In this document: positions 10,697 to 20,588 of the stretch, piece by piece | Layout: each line of letters starts with the position of its first letter | Position numbering within the stretch: position 1 is the stretch's first letter | Assembly: GCA_030789695.1 (NCBI GenBank) | Contig: JAULAV010003358.1 | Span: forward strand, 62,001-126,000 | Direction of reading: 5' to 3' | DNA length: 64,000 bases | From: Scilla litardierei | Lineage: Eukaryota; Streptophyta; Magnoliopsida; Asparagales; Asparagaceae | The notes under the pieces: model-generated | What the model was told of the DNA's origin: nothing | What the model saw: only the letters and a program-made list of their open reading frames with translations | Database searches by the model: none | Made by a program: the position numbers and the translations under genes

Positions 10697-10704
10697 TATA
10701 TATA
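10697..10704 (-). promoter_or_regulatory. TATA box of the S1 3' LTR
   Basis: TATATATA about 66 bases downstream (minus strand) of the nearest palindrome at 10771. The 5' LTR copy is at 21314-21321, and S2 has TATAAATA at 58951. Confidence 0.7.
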
Positions 10705-10770
10705 GGATAGAGGAAAGAGAGAGCAAAATTCGTGGCATTTAATGCTCCAACGGCTCTATTCTGAAGCACA

Positions 10771-11300
10771 CTAGTCGGTCAAAGAAGTATCACTGACCGA
10801 CTAGTTCATCAACTAGTCGGTCGGTGAAACAGCATGAACCGACTAAGAGGTGAACAGCCAAAAGATGAAGTTCAGGGAATGAATAATTAGTCGGTCCAAG
10901 AAGACTTGCCAACCGACTAGTTTCACAACTAGTCGGTCGGTAAGTGAACTTTGACCGACTAACAGATGAAATAGAGAAGGCTGAACTCAAGATGAATTAG
11001 TCGGTCTAAGAGCAAATGCTGACAGACTAGTTCATCAACTAGTCGGTCGACAAATGTACATAGACCGACTAACGATAAATAGTAACTTAGGCTGTACAAT
11101 AGAAGCTCAACTAGTCGGTCTAAGAAGGATTTCTAACCGACTAGTTTCACAACTAGTCGGTCGGTGAACCTTCTTGGACCGACTAACTGTAAACAGTAAC
11201 TAAGCTAGAAATTGAGAAGGCATTCTAGTCGGTTCAAGAAGCTTTGTCGACCGACTAGATTGCCATCTAGTCGGTTGGTTCTTCTTCTTGAACCAACTAA
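10771..11300 (-). repeat. LTR palindrome array of S1 (3' LTR copy)
   Basis: About five repeating blocks of CTAGTCGGTC ... GACCGACTAG followed by CTAGTCGGTCGGT ... AACCGACTA, spaced about 100 bases apart. The first pair is 10771-10780 with 10795-10804. It lies in U3 directly upstream of the TATA box. Confidence 0.93.
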
Positions 11301-11699
11301 CATGCACAAGAAGCCGCGAATCGAAGCACGAAGCTTCGGGAAAGTTTGTATGGGCTTCTAATAAGATCCTTGCTCTAAGATAGGAGCGTTATGAAGATTA
11401 AAACGTAAGACATACTCAAGGCTTAACATTCTACGAAACGAAGCTAGAAGACTATAAATAAAACTTGACGAACCGTCTTCAATCGCTTCGATTCGAATCT
11501 CTTGACTTCAATAATGGTCCTTGAGCTTCAACGAAGCTTCAAGCAAATGATCACGCGCTTTGAGAAGTCTCGAGACGTTGCTTTTGATGTTCATAGAAGT
11601 TTGGCGACGATCTCCATAACTGCACTCACAAAGAGTTAGTTCACGATATTTATGTTTGTTCATCATCCAAAACCAAATCCGGGGAGTCAATACTTAACA

Positions 11700-12375
11700 T
11701 TCTCCCCCTTTTTGGTGATTACAAACCAACATAAATAATAATCAAAAATAATGATTCAAATGAAATTTACTTACTCCCCCTGCATTGATGACACGTTAGT
11801 TCCAAAATATATATTAATCATACGCATCAAGCAGACGAGGAAAGTAAAAAATGAGAATTCAATTATTGAAATATCGGATTTGAAATCCATTTTTATATCT
11901 TAACTCCCCCTGAATCTAACATATCAAATTAGATTCACGGTAAACTGCTTTAAATTATCATTTAGCACATTGTCATTATTAATTCTCTCCCCCTTGGCAT
12001 TAGCAAAAGAGTGGGAGGAGATCAACGACAACAACAATGGCTAAAATAAAAAGCACGGGAGTCGTAGAATACGACCACGGTCCAAATGACACCAAAGGAA
12101 AATACGAAGTAAATCAAAGCGTGCCAACGGGACTATAGTCGATAAACGAAAAAATAAAATCATCAAAACTCAAATTAATCTCTCGAATTGAGTTATGGAA
12201 TATACTCTCCAATATCAACATTCTTGATGAATTTAGTGCATGGAAAACAATTCTATGTTTTCATAGAAATAATTTCTATTAAATCAAGAAATTCGTCGAG
12301 CGACGAAGTCAACATCAGAGACAAACAAAATAATGTGCACACTGAAGTAAAAGTCAACATCGATGTATATATATA
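11700..12375 (-). promoter_or_regulatory. Clustered polypurine tracts of S1
   Basis: On the minus strand GGGGGAG-type tracts occur next to the LTR (11700-11714) and again near 11774-11781, 11904-11911 and 11984-11995. Multiple polypurine tracts upstream of the 3' LTR are a known Sirevirus feature. The rest of the stretch is AT-rich and non-coding. Confidence 0.75.
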
Positions 12376-12598
12376 GGGTTATTTAGTACTGACCCCCTGT
12401 GTTTTCTCGGAAATTAGTAGTACCCCCCTATGGTTTCAATAATTAGTAAGACCCCCCTGCCGTAGGGGGGTAATACTAATTTTTGAGAAACCCTGGGGGG
12501 TGATACTAATTGTGGAGGGGGGTCTTACTAATTATTGAAACCATAGGGGGGTACTACTAATTTCCGAGAAAACACAGGAGGTCAGTACTAAATAACCC
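12376..12598. mobile_element. Fold-back MITE inserted in S1
   Basis: Begins GGGTTATTTAGTACTGACC and ends with the near-perfect inverse GGTCAGTACTAAATAACCC. The arms extend about 80-90 bases each with runs such as CCCCCCT / AGGGGGG, so almost the whole 223 bases form one hairpin. Both flanks are TA repeats, so the target duplication is obscured. Superfamily not assigned. Confidence 0.8.
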
Positions 12599-12858
12599 AC
12601 ATATATATATATATATCAAAATGGATACATCTTACAGCATACATAATAGCGATCCTCAGATGGGGCACATCATACAACATATGTCACACCGGACATCAAA
12701 AAGAGTATACAACACAAGTGTATCATCAAAACATCAAAATACATCACATAACATCCAAAAATACATCAAAATATCATAACCACCCAGACTATCCTAACCC
12801 ACACTCTTACTACACGATATATCATCCAAAGTGCATCGGGAGAGTCCTCCAACCAAGC

Positions 12859-14416
12859 TCAGGAGGTAGTGGCAGGGTCAGCAGGAGCAACAGGCTCTGC
12901 GGGAGGGGTGGTGGTCACTGGGTCAGCAGGAGTGTCCACAGATGGAATAGTCGCTACGGGAGTGGCCTCGGGAGCACCAGACGAAGTATCCACCGGAGGA
13001 ACGGTGGCAACAGGTGTGCTCTCAGGGGCACCAGCAGAAGTAGCAGCAGCAGCAGACGACGTACCCTCTGGGGCACGAGCAGCATATCCAATGAGCTCCT
13101 CGAGCTCAGCATCATCCATCTCCTCATCGTCAGAAACTGACAGAGGAATCTCTATGCCCAAATGAGAGCAGATGCGAGCAAGCATCGCCTCAGAACGAGC
13201 ACAGCGAGACTCCACACGTGTCAACGAACATGCAAGCTCAACGAGAGTAGGAGATGGAGCAGGAGAAGCTGAAGCAGAAGCAGAAGATGAAGGAGTCGTC
13301 CTCTGAACATGACGAAGCGCCGCAAGAGACTTCTTGACAGCCGTCGCATTCAGAGGGGGACCAAGAGGACGCTCATCATCGGGAGGGAGAGGGACCTTGA
13401 AGTGACGGAAGACAAGTGTCAGAAGGCAAGGGTATGGAATGTGAGTAGATTTAGTGGAATTTCGGATACACTCGAAAGAATCCATCTTGTCAAGAATAAT
13501 CCTAGCCCAATTGATCTCGCTCCCCATGAAGAGAGCGTAGATCAGCTTAAGAAATGGCTGGGATGGCAAGATCGATGAGCCGTACTTCGGACGAAGGCAC
13601 GACTTCAAGATAAGATTTAGAACCCATGCGTTTGGCTTGAAGGATATGGAAGGGATGCCAACCATGGCAGGAGGGATCGCATGGAAAATCTCGGCGAGCA
13701 TCACCTGATCAAGCTCAGAAATATCATCAACAGAGATATCAGCAGGAAGAAGGCCAGACGAGGAGACACCTATCAAATCCCGTAAGATTTCTGTCGTGAG
13801 GACAATCGGTGTCCCCAAGACAGTCGTCTCAATGGAATGGGTCTCGTCATACTGACCACAAACCATATTCGCGTAGAAAAGCTTGACTAGACGGGGGTAC
13901 GGGTGTGGATTCGCTTTAGGGTCATAGCGAAGATAATCAATGAGGCCGCTATGAGAAAGAAGATCGGCGAGGTGAGGGAAATCGGAGAACTGAACGAAAT
14001 GCTCCAATAGCAGAGGATAGTGCTCTATACGGTTGTAAGCCGCGAGACACATAGGGTCATCGCGACACAACGATATATCAACACCGCCTACTGGCATGGG
14101 AGCCTTCCCCTTAGGCTGACGAGTGCTAGAACGGGGTGGAGGAGTAGGATCCCGAGCGGTATGCTCGGTCTCCGGAATATATTTCGTGTCAGAATCATCG
14201 GGAGGAGTGGGAGCACGGAATGAAGCTGGAGACACGGGCTGTTTCCTAGGCTTAAGGCTTAGCGGTCGCCGTCCTCTTCTTCTTAAGAGGAGGCGAAGAA
14301 GACGATGGATGGGTCATTTTTGATCGGCGTTTAGGTTGTGGGGGGTCCGAAGATGGAGATTCGACGGTCATAGGTGATGGACGCAAGGGTTCGATCGGGA
14401 TGCGTGTCTTTGCCAT
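12859..14416 (-). pseudogene. Env-like protein of Sirevirus S1
   Basis: Lies after pol and before the 3' LTR on the element's coding strand. The main open frame (14235-12859, 458 codons) has a globular domain at about residues 50-300 (from ISLCRDDPMCLAAYNRIEHY to CLLTLVFRHFKVPLP), a linker, a short helical segment (LVELACSLTRVESRCARSEA), an acidic patch, and an Ala/Pro/Thr-rich tail. It resembles the layout of the A1 and A2 env-like proteins. An upstream ATG at 14416 starts a basic, Ser/Pro-rich peptide (MAKTR, like MVRTR of A1) in another phase. One extra base near 14256 probably separates it from the main frame. No clear transmembrane segment is visible; function unknown. Confidence 0.72.
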
Positions 14417-14643
14417 AATCGAGACAATACACGTGCAAACACACGAAATCGAAAACTATAACCCTAGGCAAACCCTAGAAGCTGAGATCAAACGCTAGGA
14501 GCAGGAGGAGAGTGATACCTAGGAGGAAGATCGACTAGGGATCGACGGCAAGTGGTGGAGATGGCCGGAAAACTGACGCAATCGACGGAGGAGATGAGAA
14601 GTCGAAGGGTTTTCGGGGGGTTTTGGCTTAGAAGAGTTTTTCG

Positions 14644-14913
14644 CACCGACTAGAATGGAAAATAGTCGGTGCAGGGCTTAAAAAATCGATTGGAAGTCGA
14701 AAAGACCAAGCAGTCCCTGATGCATTTAGTCGGTCACAGTTCAAGCGCTGACCGACTAGATGACGATCTAGTCGGTCGGCCAATGAGCTTGAACCGACTA
14801 AGTGCAAACAGTAACTGAAGTCAAAATTAGGGCATGAGTTAGTCGGTCTGCGTTCATTCACTGACCGACTAGAACGCAATCTAGTCGGTCGGTCAATGAA
14901 CATGAACCGACTA
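14644..14913 (-). repeat. Internal palindrome array of S1
   Basis: CACCGACTAG, CTAGTCGGTC and GACCGACTAG pairs between the pol end (15166) and the env-like start (14416). These are the motifs of the S1 LTR. On the minus strand the array is followed by a CT-rich stretch at about 14600-14460, as in A1 and A2, but I see no TATA box. Confidence 0.88.
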
Positions 14914-15165
14914 ACAGAGTTCAAAAATTTTAGAATTTGAAATTTTGAGTTCTCTCCTAATCGCACTCTGACGAAACATCGTAAACCTCTCATATATCAT
15001 TATACTACCCCATTAAACATCGAAAATCTTAAATTTGACGTTCATGAATAAATCGAGCATAAATTCCGAAAATTCAACCAAAAAATCCAGAAAATCTCAA
15101 TAATTCTAGCATGAGCAAATATGCAGAAATTTAAATATCATGCAAGATTATTGAACATATGAATC

Positions 15166-15891
15166 CTAAATCTCGGATTCACCCATAATCCCCAATTCTC
15201 GACGCAACCGCACAAAGGAGTCTTCCTTTAGGGGTTTCGTGAAAATATCGACGATTTGCTTCTGGGTTTCAACGTACACTAATATGATGTCCTTTTTAGC
15301 AACATGATCATCTAAGAAATGGTGTCGGACATCTATGTGTTTAGAACGGGAATGGTGTACCGGATTCTTAGAGAGACAAACTGCACTTTGGTTGTCCACC
15401 ATGATAGGGCAAGTATCACAGTTTATACCAAAGTCTTTAAGAGTGTGTCTCATCCAAAGAACCTGAGCACACGCGGCACCGGCGGCAATATTTTCCGCCT
15501 CGGTGGTTGAAACTGATACGGAATTCTGCTTCTTGGAAAACCAAGAGACAAGAGAATTTCCTATAAAATAGCAAGTGCCACAAGTACTTTTCCTGTCGGA
15601 TTTGCATCCCGCATAATATGCGTCACTATAAGAGATTAACTCATATGTGCTAGACTTTGGATAAAGTAACCCAAAGTCGAGTGTGTAACTTAAATAACGG
15701 AAAATACGTTTTACCGCTACTAAGTGTGATTCCTTAGGTTGAGACTGATAACGAGCACATACACATACGGTAAACATAATATCGGGCCTACTTGCGGTAA
15801 GATATAGTAAACTACCTATCATACCTCGATATAGACGAATGTCTACATCTTTGCCACCTGTACCTTTATCAAGATGTGTAGTCGTGCTCAT
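15166..15891 (-). CDS. pol: RNase H domain of S1 pol (C-terminal part)
   Basis: Copia-type end of the RT domain and the RNase H that removes RNA from the RNA-DNA hybrid. Motifs seen: ASRPDIMFTV (end of RT connection), SYSDAYYAG (first Asp), VSTTEAEN (Glu), MVDNQSAVCLSKN (Asp) and SKHIDVRHHFLDDHV near the end. The open frame is about 240 codons and ends at a natural-looking stop. It is separated from the RT fragment (16041) by about 150 bases containing stops and shifts. Confidence 0.88.
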   Translation of the reverse strand: MSTTTHLDKGTGGKDVDIRLYRGMIGSLLYLTASRPDIMFTVCVCARYQSQPKESHLVAVKRIFRYLSYTLDFGLLYPKSSTYELISYSDAYYAGCKSDRKSTCGTCYFIGNSLVSWFSKKQNSVSVSTTEAENIAAGAACAQVLWMRHTLKDFGINCDTCPIMVDNQSAVCLSKNPVHHSRSKHIDVRHHFLDDHVAKKDIILVYVETQKQIVDIFTKPLKEDSFVRLRRELGIMGESEI

Positions 15892-16040
15892 TGGAGTCTT
15901 TTCCCGGAGGCATTCTCCATTCCAAATCGCTTTAGCAACTCCACCGTGTACTTGGTTTGGTGGATGAAGACTGCATCGTTCATTTGGCGAATTTGGAGAC
16001 CTAAGAAATATTTGAGCTCACCCATGTGGCTCATCTCAAA

Positions 16041-16348
16041 TTAATCCTTCATAACATTTGAAAACTCTTCGCAAAGAGTGAAGTTAGTAGCACCGAAAAT
16101 GATATCATCAACATAAATTTGAACTAAAATTATATCATTATTCGAGTACTTGACAAATAATGTAGAATCAACTTCTCCCATTTTAAAACCCAAATCCAAA
16201 AGAAAGTTCTTTAGGCGGTCATACCAAGCTCGAGGAGCTTGCCTCAAACTGTAAAGTGCTTTCTTAAGTTTGAAAACGTGATTTGAAAATTTTTCATTTA
16301 TAAAACCCGGAGGTTGAGAAACATAAACTTCCTCAACAACATCTCCGT
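16041..16348 (-). pseudogene. pol: Reverse transcriptase fragment of S1
   Basis: Copia reverse transcriptase centre. After the shifted motif A (see 16349) the frame reads through LRQAPRAWYDRL and the catalytic YVDD box (QIYVDDIIFGATN). It ends at a stop at 16041 where the family normally has an acidic residue. The start shares the one-base loss that is also present in S2. Confidence 0.85.
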
Positions 16349-17074
16349 TTAAAACGCACTTTTTACATCCATTTGAAAGAGTTTAAAATCTTTATGGCAT
16401 GCAAAAGATAACAATAATCTAATAGATTCTAATCTAGCTACCGGAGCAAAGGATTCTTCGAAATCGATACATTCCTCTTGTCGGTAGCCTTGAGCTACTA
16501 ACCGAGCTTTGTTCCAGACGACGATTTGGTTCTCGTCGGTCTTGTTCTTGAAAATCCACTTCGTTCCTATAACGGTGTGGTTCTTCGAAGGCAATGGAAC
16601 AAGCTCCCAAACCTCATTCCTCTCGAATTGAATGAGTTCCTCCTCCATGGCTAAGATCCAAGCACTATCTTCGCATGCTTCGTTAATATTCTTTGGCTCT
16701 ATCGAGGAGGCAAAGGCACAATGAGCGAAGTAGTTGACTTGAGATCTTGTCTTGACACTATCAAGGATATTGCCAATGACTTGCTCATGAGGATGGTCAC
16801 GAACGGTATGAAGCCGTTTGGGAATTCCCTGATCACTAGGAACATTCTCAAAAGATTCATTAGTAGGGTTAGTATCAATAGAATCAATAGAATTAGAATT
16901 ACCAATTGAATCACATAAGACATCCATAGAGTCATCATCATTAGTAATTCTAGTAGGGACAAAACCTTCATTAAATGAAACATAAAGTGATTCCTCGATC
17001 GTTGAGGTTCGTTTGTTGTATATTCGGTAGGCTTTGCTACGAGAGGAATATCCAACAAATATCCCCTCATCGGA
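16349..17074 (-). pseudogene. pol: Integrase C-terminus and RT N-terminus of S1
   Basis: Continues the pol frame after a stop at 17075-17077, where S2 has an Arg codon; CGA to TGA fits a methylated CpG transition. It covers the variable linker after integrase, then the RT entry motifs ([57 protein letters not shown]) up to motif A ([12 protein letters not shown]). The frame stops at 16349 because one T is missing in the T run of motif A. Confidence 0.88.
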
Positions 17075-18265
17075 TCATGGATCGAATTTGTCCAAACTAC
17101 CATACGTGTTTTTAATAAAACATTTTGCGCCGAAAACTCGAAAATGTTTAACTTGAGGCAATCTACCAAACAACAATTCATAACAAGTTTGTTTAGTGCC
17201 AGGCCTCAAAAGTATTCTATTAAACACATAGCAAGTGGTATGTACCGCTTCCGCCCAAAATTGATGGCCAAGTTGGCTATCATCAAGCATAGTGCGAGCA
17301 CACTCCACTAGCGTCCTATTCTTCCTCTCAACAACACCATTTTGAGGGGGTGTGCGAGGGAAAGAAAAGGTGTGAGTAATACCAACTTCATCACAAAAAT
17401 TTGAGAAAGACTCATTCTCAAATTCCCCTCCATGATCACTACGAATAGTGATAATGGTGGTTCCAATGAGATTTTGTACTTTCTTAACAAATATTGTGAA
17501 GTTTTCAAAAGCATCATTTTTATTACTTAAGGAAAATACCCAAGTAAATCTAGAAAAGTCATCAACGATGACAAGTCCATATCGTGCATTTCCTAATGAA
17601 GCAACTCTAGTTGGCCCAAAAAGATCTAGATGTAATAGCTCTAAAGGCCGCTTGGAAGAAATGCTTTTCTTAGGTTTAAATGACGATTTTGGAAGCTTGC
17701 CTCGTTGACACGAGTCACAAAAGCTTTTATTTTGAAAGACAAGCTTAGGGAAGCCTCTAATAGAATTTAACTTGGAAAGCTTAAAAAGTGTTCCAAAGTT
17801 CACATGACCAAAACGTCGATGCCATAAGTGTTGTTCACTCGTGTTGGCAATGAGACATTGTTCATGTGATCTTGGAAGATCTAGGATATATATATCCTTA
17901 TGGCGTGTGCCGAAAAATAATAAATCATTATTATCTTTTCTTAAAATATGGCACATTCCTTTCGCAAAGCTAACTTTGTAACCTTTGTCACAAAGTTGGC
18001 TTATTGAAATGAGATTGTGGTTTAATCCTTTAACAAGGTAAACATCACTTATTAGTGGTTTAGAAGGATTACCTACTTTACCAACACCTATGATGGTTCC
18101 GCTCTCGTTGTCTCCAAAGACTACCCAGTTCCCATTTGCAATGGGCACCACTCCGGAGAGCAATTGAGCATCACCCGTCATGTGTTTTGAACACCCGCTA
18201 TCGAGTATCCAATTATTCTTGGAGCTAAATTTGGATTTGTTGCTCCGTTTCTTTTTCTTGAGTAC
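17075..18265 (-). CDS. pol: Protease and integrase of S1
   Basis: Open in this phase from about 18265, immediately after the putative gag-pol intron. Protease motif [11 protein letters not shown] lies at about residues 22-32. The pre-integrase zinc site is H-H-C-C ([10 protein letters not shown] ... FCDSCQRGK). Integrase core motifs are HLDLFGP (Asp), IRSDHGGEF (Asp) and [11 protein letters not shown] (Glu). The frame is ended by the stop at 17075. Except for that stop the domain looks intact. S2 has the same segment open through to RT. Confidence 0.9.
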   Translation of the reverse strand, partial: VLKKKKRSNKSKFSSKNNWILDSGCSKHMTGDAQLLSGVVPIANGNWVVFGDNESGTIIGVGKVGNPSKPLISDVYLVKGLNHNLISISQLCDKGYKVSFAKGMCHILRKDNNDLLFFGTRHKDIYILDLPRSHEQCLIANTSEQHLWHRRFGHVNFGTLFKLSKLNSIRGFPKLVFQNKSFCDSCQRGKLPKSSFKPKKSISSKRPLELLHLDLFGPTRVASLGNARYGLVIVDDFSRFTWVFSLSNKNDAFENFTIFVKKVQNLIGTTIITIRSDHGGEFENESFSNFCDEVGITHTFSFPRTPPQNGVVERKNRTLVECARTMLDDSQLGHQFWAEAVHTTCYVFNRILLRPGTKQTCYELLFGRLPQVKHFRVFGAKCFIKNTYGSLDKFDP

Positions 18266-18324
18266 CTAAAGATAAACATATCATTCCATGGTACCCAAGG
18301 TCATTGGGTCCTAAAAGATTAGAC
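18266..18324 (-). other. Putative 59-base gag-pol intron of S1
   Basis: Minus strand starts GTCTAATC inside the last gag codons and ends ATCTTTAG just before the pol frame. The gag stop lies inside it. Removing exactly 59 bases would place gag and pol in one phase. S2 has the same length and borders (61970-62028). Splicing is inferred, not shown. Confidence 0.4.
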
Positions 18325-20561
18325 CTTTGGAAGCCAAGTCCAATTGGACTTTGACTTCTCCACATAATCATCATTATGCACGACATTCATAAAGTACGAA
18401 TTCATATAAACTTGTTTTTCATTCATGCTTGTGTCCTTCGGGCTCCAAATAGTGAATATTTTGGGAGCCCTATTCCTATTGGGAGCATGCATGCGTTGTT
18501 GATTTCTACGTGATGCATGTCGTGGATAGGCATATGGCACATGATGAAATGGTGCATGATGATAATTGTTCATATGATGATGTGGGTGAACATATGCATG
18601 TGGAGGACACGTGCGTGAGGGTGTCTCACATGGTGTGCACGTGCCCGTGGATGTGGTGCATAAAAATCATCATATGTGTGAACATGTGGAGTAGGATGTG
18701 TGTTCCTACGTGGCATGGTATTGGTGTACATATAAGCATGACCCTTCTTTGGAGGTCCACCCAAAGTGGGTTTCTTTCCAAACGAGGGTGTGTACGAAGT
18801 GGAAGCACCATTGGTAGATGAACTACCAATAGAGTGTTTGCTCCCACTCGTTGAGGCATCGGAAGTTTGCCTAACAAAGGTAGTGGCCGATTTGGATGAA
18901 TTTCCCATCTTATACCCCAAGCCAATGTGGTGATTGGCCGAAAGTAAGTCATTTAGGATTTTGTCCAAATGGTCCTTACACTTATTGAATTTGTTAATTC
19001 GGCCTAATGTGCACTCATATTTCTCGGTGAGAGAACGCATAGAAGCATCCAAAGTGGATACTTGCGATGTGAGCACATAAACATGAGATTTGAGATTCTC
19101 ATTCTCAATACTCAAAGTTGAATTTTGAGAGGTCAAATCCGCTATCTTGTGTTCCTCCGAATCCTCAATGTGAACATGTTCAAGTTGAGATTTGAGATCT
19201 ACAATCTCATTTCTCAAGTCTTCAACAACGGTGTCGTTGTTGATGACGATAGGCTTAGGCGAGGTTTGGATGCTAGCTAGCTCATCTTTTATCTTAGTAT
19301 ATCTATTTACTAATTTAGAATACTTAGACCATATTTGTTCGTTAGCTAGTCTAAGGTCATCCATAGTTACCTCATCATCGCCTTCATCCTCGCTATCATC
19401 GGAGGAAGATCCTTGATCATGCTCCTCTCTAGCCATGAAGCACATGTGTGCTTGCTCCACTTGCTCATCATCCGACTCTCCACTTGAGGAATCCTCGGAG
19501 TCGGTGAAAGTGCCGACAAGCCCCTTCTTGTACCCTTTCTTGTACTTCTTTGACTTGTCGAACTTTGGCACCTTCCACTTTTCCTTTTGCTTATTTTGAG
19601 GACAATCTGCTTTCATGTGTCCTGGCTTGTTGCATTTAAAACACAAAGGAGTGAAGGCATTAGAAGAACTAAACTTTGATTTGTTCTTGAAATTACCTTT
19701 CCGGAAGAACCGGTTGAACTTCTTTGCCATGAGGGCAATGGATTCCAAGTCCAACTCTTCTTCCGATTCTTCATCATCGGTAGATGTAGATGTGGATGGA
19801 GCGGCCTTGAACGCAATCGCCTTTTTCTTTGGCTCGTCTTGCTTCAAGTAGGACTTCATCTTGTCCTGCAACTTAAGTTTGCTATCCTTGCGTACCTCAT
19901 AAGACATTAAGGTACCCATTAGTTGAATAACCGTATACTTACTCATATCATTACCTTCCTCGATGGCGAAGGTACGTTTCTCCCTACAAGAAGGAAGTCC
20001 GTCAATGATCTTTGAGACTTTCTCCTTTTGGGTGTAGGTTTTACCAAGAGCCTCCAACTCGTTGGTGATATCGACGAAGCGAGCATAATACTCCTTCATC
20101 TTCTCACCCTGTTGCATATGAAATAATTCGAAATCTTTATTAACAACAACGAGTTTAGAGTCTCTTACCCTACTCTTCCCTTCATGCAAGATGAGGAGAG
20201 AGTTCCAGATTTGATATGCACTCTTACATGTGCATATCTTATTGAAGTCCTCAGGCTCCAAAGCGCATTGCAAGGCGTTCATTGCCTTGACATTGCTTAC
20301 CTCCGCGGTGACCTCCGCGGTAGTCCACTTCGCGAAATCTTCTTCGGCGGGCTCGACATACTCCGACATCGTGGCTCTCCATAGTGAAGCACTCCGGAGT
20401 AAAGTTTCCATCCGGCATTTCCAGTACCCGTAATTGGTACCGTTGAAGAAGGGAGGCCTCGTCGAGGAGTGTCCTTCCATTACCGAAGAAGCTCCTTCAT
20501 GGTTCCTGAAGGTGCTATAATCTGAAGGTGGACGTACGGTTTTGTTGTCGTTGGTAGACAT
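18319..20561 (-). CDS. gag: Gag of Sirevirus S1, one late frameshift
   Basis: Starts with ATG 14 bases after the primer site (MSTNDNKTVR). The copia Gag core is at about residues 40-240 (FFNGTNYGYWKCRMETLLRS ... YEVRKDSKLKLQ). A CCHC zinc knuckle follows at residues 307-320 (C307, C310, H315, C320), which binds the genomic RNA. Acidic/Ser patches, a long coiled-coil-like stretch (about 420-560) and a His/Pro-rich tail complete it. The open frame ends at 18570 after 663 codons; one-base slippage near 18575-18600 shifts the last 84 codons (18573-18319), which S2 also has. Otherwise intact. Confidence 0.9.
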
Positions 20562-20574
20562 AGCTAGGTACTTG

Positions 20575-20586
20575 GCTCTGATACCA
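20575..20586 (-). promoter_or_regulatory. Primer binding site of S1 (initiator Met tRNA)
   Basis: TGGTATCAGAGC on the minus strand, two bases after the 5' LTR end (20589). This is the classical plant copia site complementary to initiator methionine tRNA. Confidence 0.95.
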
Positions 20587-20588
20587 AA

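Larger units (their letters stand above)
9971..11699 (-). repeat. 3' LTR of S1
   Basis: 1729 bases, matching 20589-22316 (1728 bases). On the minus strand it starts TGTTAAGTATTGACTCC and ends GGCATTACA. Minus-strand order is U3, palindrome array, TATA, then a transcribed region. Confidence 0.95.

Noticed and set aside
10771..11300. CRISPR-like appearance of the spaced palindromic repeats
   Set aside because: The repeats lie inside plant LTRs, vary in sequence and spacing, and the spacers match between both LTRs of S1.
12718..13165. Plus-strand frames opposite the S1 env-like gene
   Set aside because: Shadows of the Ala/Pro/Thr-rich tail of the minus-strand gene.
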